DNA of 64,000 nucleotides from Telmatactis stephensoni. Taxonomy: Eukaryota; Cnidaria; Anthozoa; Actiniaria; Isophelliidae. The position numbers and the translations under genes were made by a program. Positions 19,447 to 32,360 of this stretch are shown piece after piece (position 1 is the first letter of the stretch; each line of letters starts with the position of its first letter). The stretch is from NCBI GenBank assembly GCA_029948255.1, contig JALIZF010001342.1:124001-188000 (forward strand), given 5' to 3'. The notes beneath the pieces are model-generated. The model saw only the letters and a program-made list of their open reading frames with translations. It did not search any database and was not told where the DNA came from.

Positions 19447-22400
19447 CTAGTAAACGAACAAAAAATAATTAATTTCCAAATAATGCAAGCTAATTTGTAC
19501 ACGATTTTATAAGCCAAATGCAATAGTTTCATTCGCCTGCGCATACAGTCACCTCATATAGTGTGCCGTAAAAAGAGGCGTGTTTACGGCGGACAATATG
19601 AAACGGCTGTTTCCGCAGACGATTTCTTTCATATAACAAGGGTGGGGACTGAAGGAGTCAACGTACCGAACACGTTTGTATCTTGATCATTTTGTTGATC
19701 ATGCCTGGCAAGAGGAATACTTGTCTCTTTGTCTGTCTTCCTTGCTACAGGGATGAAAAACAACAACATAACTGAGTGAAAACATAACATAAACATAACG
19801 AAACATAACTGAGTAAAAAGTCACTGGTGTTGTGACAAGATTGAGGTGAATTTCACGTCTGCCTTCCAAATGAAATGGTAAATGTCATTAAGCCAGCAGC
19901 GAAAAAGAGTGAGACATTCCATACAAATATCTTGGTATTTGAAGCGATACATTGTGGAAAATAAAGATCAACTAACCACAAGCTGTTTGAGTTCAACAGG
20001 TGAAGGGTGTGTTTGTCGTCCTCCATACTTGAACGTTTTCATGAGATTCTGTTCACAAATAGATGCGGCACCTAAACAGTAGACAAAAACCCAGAAATCA
20101 GCTTATGGAACACTTAGACAGCTATAGTATAATATGATCTCACATAGATGCACAGGTGATGTCAAAATGTGGTTGGAACAAAAAAGTACGTTGTTGTTTT
20201 CACTGCATTTTGAAGTCATCTGTGCCATCTATTAGAATACAGAAGCACGAAAACAAAATGTAATTTATTTGTTTTATATAATATTTACAAAACTATTTCA
20301 ACCACTCAGAGGGCGCGTAAGATTCTGTGACGTCATCTGTGCGTGCAAACAGTTATGACGCACGGTTCTCGACCAATCAGAGCGCGCGTAATATACCAAT
20401 TATTATATAAACGTGTCTACTTACCATGGAACTCTCTCTTTGGATCACACGCGGTACTTTGTAAGAATTTGACCAAATATGGCTCCAGCGTCTTGTCGCA
20501 CGTGACGTATGACGTCAGAATGATCATCAGACGCCAACCACGACTGCAACTGTCACTGAAATTCAATTACAGTCAACATGTCACGCATGTTACGTTACAC
20601 TGTAGATTAGATACTATAATTACGTTCAGTTCCTTTGAGTGTCACGATCATTTATAAGCATCATTGCACGCGCGTCCTAACACTTTTATAAGCGACCTAA
20701 TAACTAAGATAATAGAAGCCGGTAACAATGGGAAAATCTCCTATATTCAATAAGCTGGGTTTCGCGACAGGCAAAAAAAAAGATTCAGAAAGCGCGCTCA
20801 TGCTCAGGGCCCTGGCGAACAGCAGATATTTGATTATATCGACGAGTAATCTTACATGAATTGTTTAGTTGTATATTTCTAAAGAGTTGCCATTTGTAAC
20901 TATTTGTGCGTGACATCGTGACAGAAACTAGTGAAACGCAGAGTGCGTTACACATTACGTTAAACTTGTCTGTATCACGCTATCTCATACTTACGGTTGC
21001 GTGCTCTTATTACTGGTAACTTGTTTCACCAGTTGACAGTAAACTTCGTCACGAAGTACAGGATTCTCTCGACAAGTCTGTAGAATAATTAATAAATGAT
21101 TAATAAACAGAAAAGCCCTTTTATACCTCAGCAGCTACGCCAGCCGAGTGATGTGCCTTCCAGAGGCGGTTGATTTAATGTTAACACTGCTTTTACGATT
21201 ACTAATTTCCAGTTTTCATCGGCGGTCTAACTAGTCACGTACAAGTCACGTGACGATCGGAGGAGCTGAGAGCAAAGCCAAATGATTTACTAGTGGCAAT
21301 TTCGTTGCAACAAGATTTTTAAAAAGGTCAATGACACGTGAATGACGACTCAGGGCAAAAGGGTGCGTGAGTGTGTGTGCGAGGAGAGGGGTTCAATCTT
21401 TCTACGTCTCCCCCCACCACATGGTCTTTTGTCCCAAGCATCGGAACATGAAGATTGTTCAAAGAGATGAAAATGAGTGTATCTTTCTTACCTTGATTAA
21501 GAAATAGACCAGATCGGTGTCCTTCTGATTGCGTCCCATCTGCATATCACCCATGAACTTCATGATTGCTGAAAACAATAATTATTTACATTATATATTG
21601 TGAAATGTAACATTTGTACTCAAGTGTTTATTGCTTACCATGGAAGCACTCAACGGCTAGTTTGTTGTTCTGGTGTTCTAGACGTAGCAGTGAAGCTTGG
21701 ATGGAGGTCTGAAAGAAAAGTGGAGTCATAATCATCATAATTTATCATCATCACCATCATCATCAAAATTAATGTTAACCGTTAACAATAATTAAAAAGC
21801 GATAAAAGACGACGATAGTTACCTTACTATACTTGACAAGCTCGGCCAATCCTTTCCAAGTCCATTCAAGGTTCTTAGTGCTTCCTAATATATGAAAAAC
21901 ACGTCGATATCAATCCGTAATAAATTTAAGCACACTAAACGTTATAAATGGCTTCTTACCTCTAATAGATTGCTTGGAACCTTTAATTCTTAGAGTACCA
22001 CGCACTGTACCATCGGGTTGACGATGAACTACTTCCCTACAAAACACAAATATTCAACTTAGTGCTCGACGTATGGCGGCCATGTTGTGACGTCATCTTT
22101 GTGAATCCTACGAGTAAATATCACTTACTGTCCGTGTCTGAAGTTTTGCATGGCGAATTCCATCATGGAATACGTCTCGCTACCGTAAAGCGACTTTTCT
22201 GATTTGGTAGACCGCGTGCTACCGCTACGCTTACGTGAGATGACGGGAGACCCTTCTTCTCCTGAGTGAAGGCTACTCATTGATGCTGCCTTCATTAGAT
22301 TGGACTTTGGTGCTGCGTCAGGATCCTGCGGAGCAATAAACCTTTATTGTGAGCTTGATGGGTGACAGAGGTTTATCTCGAGTTATGCTAATAAATAGAG

Positions 22401-25400
22401 AACTTAAGTTTTTTTGCTTGCGGTGTTGCCGTCTAAACACGCAAGGCAAGTCATTTCGTGTTTGTCGTAAAGGAGGAAAGTCTAGCTCAAGTACCAAACG
22501 CGCAACGCCAGGCTCGAAAAAAGCAGCCCGCGTTATCCTCTTTGTTGCCTGCCGTTTTTCGTAGGGGAGAAACGCTTAAAGGACCATTTTTCCTTATTAC
22601 CTAATTTATAATTTACATCTAATTTACAATTATCTACAACGCGTACAGCGAGGCGAATCTCTAGTACAAAGGTTAGCTTGAAATGTTTGAGTACGTACGA
22701 AATGTTAACGTACGTCACAACACTTAACCCGCAGTTTACAGATATTGGCTAATCTCCGTATGGAGAGATAAGAGATATAGCAAGCGGATATGGAGAATAT
22801 AGCAAGCGGGTACGTAACATGACCGTTCGATGAGTATATACGGTTATATAAAGGCAGTAGTCTAAGTACGATCATGCAAAATACGTACGTAGAAATATAC
22901 GTACAACATACGAGAATACGATTAGTTTGTCCAAGAAAGGTCATCGTATTTTACGGACGAGAAAGTACATAAGTAAGTCACATACGTAACGAATGTTCTG
23001 TATGTAGAAATAAGAACAAAAGCATACTACTTTACGTATAGCTTGCTTAACGTCCCTCTTTAAAAGGGAAGAAGGAAGAGAGAGTGGAACTCGGGCTATT
23101 TTACGTACAGATATGTACGCACTGAATACCTATGCGTACGATGAAGCCAGCCTACAAACGTAAGATATATGAATACGCTGCGCTACGTTAAAGCAAGATA
23201 CGCTGGTATACATATAATAAGATAAGAAGTTGAAAGAAAATAGGAGAATACTTTTACGTACGATGTAATAAGAGTAATAAGGAGATTGTACGTAACAAAG
23301 ACGTCTGCGTTGTGTTACGTCGAAAGTACCATCTTGCCAATGGAACACGTAAGTTACTATTAGACTTCTGTAGAGTGTACATCCGCTGAATTGCGGACAA
23401 AGAAAGACAGACAGAAAGAAAGAAAAGAGAACGTCAAGAAAATGTTGATATTAGTAGGAGAGTTCTTGAAGTCGAAGAAAACAGAGTAGGAACGTTTGCG
23501 TGGAGATTTCTGATACTGTTAGTGTTGTTATTGTTTTAGTGTTGGTGTAGTTATCGTTGGTGTCGTAGCTACTATTGTTGTTGTTGGTGGTGGTGGTGTT
23601 GTTGATGATGTTGTTGTTGTTAGTGTTCTTGTAGTTGTTGTACTAAAGTGTTGCTGTAGTTGTTGTAGTTACTGTTGTTGTCGCTGTTGATGATGACGTT
23701 AGCGTTCTTGTAGTTGTTCTTTTAAGTTTTGCTGCAGTTATTGTTGTTGTGATTACTTTTGTTTTTTAACATTTGGCGATAGTTCATGATGTTGAATAGA
23801 TTTGATGCGCAAAATTCCAATAGCACCATTAGAATATGCCATAGTTATATTACTACCGTGTGCATAATTACGCGTCCAGCCAGACTTAAGTCTCAATTGG
23901 GATTTGGTCAATAGGCTACCGTGAAGCCAGCAAAGTGTACAGACATTAGTATAGAAAACTCCGCCTCTGTCTGGATTTTTGGTAGCCTATTGACCAAATT
24001 CCCAATCGAAACTTTCGTCTGGCGGGACGCGTAGTTTTGCACACGGTGGTAAACTCCTGATCAGATCGCGAAAAAATCAAGTGGAAGAGTGACGAGTGAA
24101 AGAATACATAGTTCACTTTCATGTAAAAACAAAGGTTGCGTTACTTCGCTTTTTCATACCTCCTTAATATGCGTGACGTACTCTGAGGGAAAGTACCCGT
24201 TTCGATCCGCGAAAATCCCGAAAAACCACCCCTCGTCGAGGTCAGGCTTGTCAATGATTTGGATGACGTCTCCCTTCTTAAAGTTCAGCATGTTTGGTTC
24301 CTGTGTCACGTAATCGTACATAGCACGAACGTACTTGGCCTCCTGTTGGTCACGCAACACATTAAATTAGTGAATAGTAACGCAATACCACGATGCATGT
24401 TCTGCATTACGTAGCAATATCATCAATATCTATATCGATGGCATTTTGTCAGGGAAAAATCAGGTAGGAATCCAGACATCGTGATAAATGGGGTCTTTCT
24501 TATAGCGCAACTATTTTGTTAGCTTCGTTCAATTTACTCACTTGGAGTCTTTTGTTTGTCTACTAAATTACGTTAACTGTGTCCAGTAAACGCAGAAATT
24601 GCAGATAAACAGAAATAAAATACAAGGAAACGGATTTTATTGCGTGAAGAATATTTACCTTCTCAATTTGTATAAGATAAGGATCAACCAATGTCTTGAT
24701 TTCATCAGCCTGTAAATACAAGATATGATGAGTTATTGAATGAATACCCTCTCCACCCCATCCCCCACGTGTAGTGTACACCTCCCCTCCCCTTCCAATG
24801 ATCCCTTCATGTGGTACATTTCCTCCTCCTCCATAGTGTAGTATACCCCCTCCAATAACACGTACCGAACTCTTCCCCCTGTTCCATGAGTAGTACTTTT
24901 ATAACTACCCCTTCCCCGACAATGTAGTGGGCCCACTGTGCACCATGATGTAGAATAACCTTTCACTTATTTAAAGTTTCCTCCCCCACGATGTGAATCA
25001 TCACCACCACACTCCCCCTCCCCCCCGCGCGCGCATTGTAGTACGAAGCTCGTTGGGCTACCTGTGCATTTCTTACCCTATTCGTAGCGATGGATATCTT
25101 GCTTTCTTTGAATGAAAAGACGATTTTGTTTTTGATGGCACGAACTTGTTCCATGCTTTCGTATCTACAAAAATCAGTATTTAATGTAAACATTCAAATA
25201 ATTACAGTCTAAAACACGTCCTAATTTGATGATTCATACTTACGGGATTTCACTAGTGATGGTGAGTTCGTCCTCAAGTTTCTCTCTTTTCACAAGAAAA
25301 ACGCCTTTTTGTCCCACGGCGATATAATGTATGTCAGGTAACTCGTTCTGACCCTGCGACAATAGAACACTTGGTTAGCTTTTATTCCCGCATCAGGGCA

Positions 25401-28400
25401 TTCTCGTCCGAGCTCGCAGCACTGGAATAGCTTCCTTCTGACATTTCAATGGCTTTTATTTGCTTCAGCACTTGAATGGCTTTCTCAATTGATTTGCTTG
25501 TTTGCGAGTTTTAAATATAGATTGGCTTTAATTTTCCAATGATTAAATGGTTTCAAGTTTAAACCCGGCGGTTTTCAACGCAGACAATGAGCAGTGGTAT
25601 TACTGAATCTGCAAATGTTGCTTTCGCGTCTGCCTCCGTCTTCGGTAAACCTGGCTTCACAGTATACTAGGATTACTTTGATTTACATTATACAAGACAA
25701 TAAATCAATGATTACCGTAGCGATGTAAAATCGGCTAAAATATAGAGGTAACTCTCTGGCTGTCTGGACGATGATCTCCTCCACAGGAGTACTGGAATGT
25801 GGACGTTCAGGTGAAATGCCGTATCTCTCTGTTAACATAAGAAATCAATAAATGTTCTTTTTAAAATTATGATACCACAATCATAGAAAAAATCACTCGC
25901 AGAAATTTCAGAGTAGTTTTGAGTAAAAAACGTGATATGGCACACACAAAATTATTCATCTCCCTCCCCCATCAATCTATTAATGTTGTTTGTGCACGGG
26001 TTGTCCTCAGTATCGAGGTGATGGCTGAATTGTGAAACTACAATGAGTGGATGAGGAGGGAGAGGCGAAAAACAATAATAACGCGAGCGTATTTAAACAA
26101 TGTAGGATAGCTGTTTTCCCAAATCAATGTATGCATGAATGTAGCTAACAATATGCACAGACACTATTATATAAGCGAGTGAAGACGTGGAGGTACTTTC
26201 AAACGATACGTGAAGTTTGACTTACGTAGCAACGTCTTCATTTTAGACCGATCGTTGGGCCTCATTCGACAACACGCCTCAGAGTACGTATCACGAACAA
26301 TCTGAAACGAAATAACAAGCTTTAGATACAGTTTTCTCTCGAATTGCCACAAATCAAATCTTACCCTACACTCATTGAAGGGATAAAAGGTAATAAAAAA
26401 GAAACCAGTCTTGAAATCTTAACTCACGCCACTTTGCGCAGCAATTTCAATAGGCTTTCTTGTAAGTAAATAAGTTGAGCGATCACTAGACGATTTATGG
26501 AAGGGGAGAGGAGCAGGGGCGTATCCAGGGGGGTCCCAGGGTGCCCGTGACCCCCTTTGAAAACAAAAAGATGATAGAAATAAAAGAATCTGACTGGAGA
26601 AAGATTGAGAAATTGGAAGTGTGACCCCCCTTTGGTGGAAAATGGAAAGTGTGACCCCCCCCTTGAAATATTCTGGATACGCCCCTGGAGGGGTGATATC
26701 AAACCAACCCGCAGTCATATTCAACCTACCCAACTAAGTCACTTCACTAAGACATTTACCTGGAGAAAGACAAGTCGCTGCTCCACTGGATTATCGATTT
26801 TTTCATTGGGGGAGAATATCTAAAACCATAAAAGTATGAGAGTAAATCCCTCAGGTACAAACTAATAAAGAGACCTGTGAAAAGATTGATAGTTAAAGGG
26901 GTACTTGGATGAAAATAAATTAAAATTGGAAATGACTTGAAACCTGTACGACTCCCAATAATCACCAAAGCAACATTTAAACAAGACGAATAGAAATTGT
27001 CAAGTATTTTAGCATTTAAGTTCTGAGTCATTTACTCAACCCTATTGTTCTTTTGTACTTTAGGGACCGGTCATTATTTACAGGGAAGGGGCTGGTGGAA
27101 ATGAGAAATGTGATGCACAATTTTTGATGGCCCCACCCCCCTTTCCACATACATTCTCTTATAACAATAATGCAGTGTGTGCATGAAAAATGATGACCCC
27201 CCCCCCCACACACACACACACACACACACACATACTTCCCCCCCACATATTTCCTCCCTTTAAATAATGACTGGTCCCTTATATCAAAATTTCTCTTTAA
27301 TAATGAGCTTGAGATGTAGATTTTTGGGCAGAGGGCAGCTGGTTATCTGATCACGTTCATCTTCAGATAGAAATAATCACTTTCCAATTTTCATCGATTT
27401 TCATCCAAGTGGGCCATTAAATCATTAAACGCACGTCCAACTGAGCTACATTATAGCATTACCACACACGGTGAAGTATTGAGACTTCGTTTGACTGTTT
27501 TTAATTACGCCGCGAGCACCCATAGCCTGATTACCATGTGGCATGGTAAGTACTTGACGTATGCACACACCAAGTGTATCAATAGATGAAACATCAACGG
27601 ATGTATTTGATACACTTGGTGTTGCATACACCAACTACTTACCGAATGCACGGCTCGACCGCTGACCACGTCTTCGGCGGTCGAGACATGCCATTTGATA
27701 ACCAGAGCACTCGTGAACTTCTCTGTAAAGTGATACCAAAAAACCCTTGGAAATTGAACAGAGCGCGACCAAACACCTAAAAGCGTTATCGGGAGGTGAA
27801 CGCAGTTTGCAGTAAATCATCGGCTCTCTCGAGAACGGCCCCCAGGGCTATTAGGCACTTCAAACCACTGGCACTTCCATATTCTGATGTGCCATATCAT
27901 ATTTACACGAAATCAGCTCTAAAATAAATAATAAACATTCTTACCTCCTTTCTTAGACTCAATTTCCAAGGACTACTATCAGCACAAATATATCGAATGT
28001 TTTTCATTTTTAACTTTTCTGTAGTTTTCTTTTCCTGGACAAAAACCGCGAGATTGGAAGAAAGTCTGTTTTTGAGCTGTGGTCTCTGCGGACTTGTAGA
28101 AACTATCTGTTCCTCTGAAGTAGTTGTAGTAGTCGTAGTAGTCGTAGTCAAGTTCTGGTGAGTCAGTTCAAACGATTTGGTTTTTGAAGTTGGTGATTTG
28201 GCTTCTAATGCTGCAACCACCGATGCCACTCCAGTAGACTTTGACAAATTGTCCTTCTCGACCGGTGTTAGTGGAGGTGGAGACAGAGGGGGAGGGGGAT
28301 AGGGCATCGTAGGTTCCTCCAGAGGGGGTGGGGGTGGGGGAGCTGGTGCTTCCATAGATGGTGGCGGTGGTATGATGTCATGAGTTGGCACGTGATTTTC

Positions 28401-31400
28401 CATGTCTGAGAATTCCGGTGGGGGTGGAGGAGGTTCTTCAATTGTCCTGACCCTGTTTAGTACATTAGTCTTTGTTGTAATGGTAGTTTCTGAGACACTC
28501 TCATGTCCATTAAGAACTGGTCCATTCATCCTCACTGGAGGGAACGGGGGAATCCCATTAGGTACACCAACTTTTGCAGCATTCAACTGTTCTTGAAGCG
28601 CCTTTATCTGCTCTTCATGCTTCTTTTGCAGTATAGTAAGCTGATCGTTTGAAGTTTGTGAAAGCTTTCTCTGTTGTTCCTCAATGACTTTTTGTTGATT
28701 CATAAGGTGTTCTATAACCATTTGTTGCTGTGCCGCTAAAGCCGCATAGTTCTGAGGTGGGCTGGTGTACCCACTGATGCCCGGGGACGCCATAACAGGC
28801 ACCATGCCAGGGCTCACCATACTTGGTGTACCCCCTGGATATCCATTAACTCCTACGTAACCATGGTAACCATTGGGAGCATAACCACCGGCTACTGGTG
28901 TCTGTGGCATGGCCGGTACAAATACTGGACCGTTAATCCCTATTGGTGTTGCCATAGAGACGCTGGTTAGAGATGATCCAGCCATAGTGGTGGATGTTTG
29001 TGGACCATTTTGAGTAGGTGTGGGTTGGTTCATGCCACCTCCTCCACGAATCGCCTGCGACACAGACTTTTCATCCCCTAAATCATTAAAGTTACTTGAT
29101 AACACAGGGTCAAATAGACTATCTACAAACGCACTAACGTCCTGTTCTCTCTGGAGACTGCCTTGATCTGACGAGTCGCTTGACAAAGAGTTATTGATTT
29201 GGATAGTTGCTCCGAGTCCATCATCGTCGTTCTGGATACTACTGCTTGTTGAAGGCTTTGGAGATCTCGCGTTATCGTCGTTGTAAACAAACGATCTCCT
29301 GTTCACTTCCGTGTTCGTACTTTCTGTATGCTCTTCTTTATGATATAAAATGTCTTCCAAATTTTCGTTTTCTTGCCATAATCGACTGGCTCGATTAGCC
29401 CTAGCTTGCATAGCTTTTTTAAGTTCGTTCTCCGGTTCTTCTTTTTTAGGGGGCGGATTTCTCTGCACACTCTTCAGATTGCCCACTCGTAACTTGACCG
29501 CAGCTTCCACAGGGTCCACTTCCGTAATTTCGCTGTCTTTGTCGTTCGATAAAGATGACAACGCACGACTACGAGCTTCGCTCATCCTCTTTGCCTTTGC
29601 AATCACTTCCGCCATTGAAACCTGAGGTCCACTGTCGGACTTCTTCTTTACCTTTTTGTCTTTTGATGTAGTTCGTCGTCTCACCACAATGTTCTTGTCT
29701 ACGGGTGGAACAATAGGTGGAGGAGGGGGAGGTGGTGGGGGTATAGGCCCTACCGCTGGGGGTGGGGGAGGGGGAGGTACGGGAGCACTTGAAACAAGTC
29801 CCTCCGTATCTGTTTTAGTTCGCATGGCTGTTTGAGCGACGAGTTTGTCTTCAACAGGGGTGGGCGCGTGATGTTGCGTAGATGACAGACGAGCTGACGT
29901 AGCGGCGCTCAAAGCATCTTCCCGTGGTCCTGGAGTACTTTGTGTTCTGCTGCTAGAACCCTCAGAGAAAGAGAACTTGTGTGCAATCTCAGCTACTTTG
30001 GCTTTCTTGTGGTGAGGACGATGAAGTCTACAAGACAAAACGCACTTACTAAGTACAGTCAAACATCTAGAGCAGACTTCGTATGAGTTTAAAACGGGCT
30101 GGTGCCTTTTTTTTCGAAATTCCTGCCGTAACCGTACCGTGACCGTGCGGTACCGTTTTCACAGTCAAACGAAATCTGCTCTATTTAGCGCGAGACACGG
30201 TCACGGTACGGCACGTTTCCCACATCATAAAAAAACCGCTCTAAAACTTCAAAAACACCTCTCTTTGTAAAGGTTAGGCCTTCCGTCCACGTGTAAGGTG
30301 TGACGTTCTCGGAAGGCCAAGACGTCTGTGACGTTATAAGTGTCCCTTCCCTCTCCTCTCTCCCTTCCCTCTCCCCCTCCCTCTCCCCCTCCCCTCTCCC
30401 TCTCCCCTTCCCCAAGGCTTAGTATGTCCGTTCCCTTAGTTTCAATGAGTTATTACACGAAGAAGCTGAGAGTTACTTACTCTGACAGTGATCTCTTCCT
30501 GGACTCGCTTAATTTGTTTCCAGGTCTCAGAGTTATCAGTGAAGGAGACGATCCAGATGGGAAGGACGGGGGGTACTCCTGCTCAGAAATCACATCCATG
30601 ACGTAATCATGTCCAGACAGAGAATAATGGCAGTCAGGGTCGTACACATCGATAGTCCATCCTTGTCTATCGGGCGCCCCCCTGAACATAGACCAATAAC
30701 AAGTTTAGAAAAATGGTAACATCATTGTAGACGTCACATGAAATAAAACCATCAGACAACTTCGTCCGACCGACCGAACAGGGTGGGGGAGGGGTGCATG
30801 GAGGGTGGGGGTGTATGGTGTTACGGAGAGGTTATGTCCAGCCGTGCCCATCAAAGAGGTTATGTTTCCTGGCAAGACGACGTGTTTTTAGATCAGTACA
30901 ACAAAAAGAGGACTTGTCGCATAATAATCTTTAGTCATTCTGTGAGGGCATGCATTAGTCCTTGTGCACGGTTTTCCATTATAGGACAATCAAAAAGGTA
31001 GCCTGCGTTGCAAAACAACAGACTGCCAGCAACGAAGGCTATCAAAAAGGATACACCGATGAAGTGCATGAGTTCTTCAAATCATCTGAAATTTACCTGT
31101 CTTTTAATATGGTTGCTGCGAGTTGTTTTCCTGTAGTACACGCATTCACTTCGGCCATTCGTTTATCACCTTCAACAAAACCATACACACATCAAATCGA
31201 GGCTCGCTAAGGGAAACCCAGTACTACAATCAAATACACAGGGAGTCCAATACTCTTGTTGCAAGTATCTCCCTTGGTATACGTACCGTCAACACTTTCG
31301 CACTTCACAGCTATCGAAGACTTCTTCTTGGCAGCCTCCCACTCTAAGAATGTGGGGGGGAGGGAGCGGGCAATTGACCTTTTTCTTCCCTTCCAACAGA

Positions 31401-32034
31401 GGAGCTTTTGTTGGCAATATTCTTTATAGCCGTTATACGCATGATCAGAAGAATACCTTCAAGGTAGAAAATAACATTTAAGGGTACTGTCAACCTGCGC
31501 AGGTATGCCACGGCATATCTGCAAATATTTCTTTCAAGAAGACTTCAAAATTCACTCGCTTTTACGACTTTCCAGTCGCTATGACTTACTTTAGAAGCGA
31601 GTTGTACAAATTGTCAGACGGACAAAAACAACTCAGACACAAGGCAATTAGCAGCCAGGCCTTCTCGCAGTACGAGTCGACTGGATTCCCCCAGGTTTGG
31701 TTACAAAGCTGTACGAAAATTTCATCTCGTAGGTCAGGATGGAATATTCCCTGAAAACAAACATGCTCTCTATAATTACGATAATTACAAATTAAGAAAT
31801 CTATGCAAAGTTCATTTTGATTCTGACCTTCTAAGTCAATAAATAGCAATACCTTTTGAACGATGTAGTTCCCAAGTACGAGTTCACGAACCCCGGTCAA
31901 TGTCTCATCTTCCATAAAACGCATTACCTTCGGAACAAAGAGCGAATTGTTACATGTGTTGATAAACCGGTAAAGAGGCAGACAGCAGTGGTTCAGCCGA
32001 AGGTTTAGATTTCGACTTAGACAGTTAGTTGGTC

Positions 32035-32075
<41 letters not shown>

Positions 32076-32327
32076 GGCACACACAGATGGGCAGACAGAC
32101 GGACAGCCACTCAATTAATTCATGTAGTCAGTCAGTCTGTCATCGGGTAAGCGAACGGTACAAATTGAGATCAGACCCTCCGTCATATAGTCATTCAGTG
32201 GCAATCAGTCACAGTACTGTCCAAAAGATACATACTGTAAAAGACGTACCAATCTAAACAGACAGACAGACAGACAGACACACAGATAGACAGACAGTAA
32301 GATAATAAGTCAATCAATCTATCAGTC

Positions 32328-32360
<33 letters not shown>

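Noticed and set aside
26427..26457. Possible 31-nt exon ([10 protein letters not shown]) with AAG acceptor and GTGAGT donor
   Set aside because: Including it would shift the frame between VFLQ and IVRDTY, which join perfectly without it.
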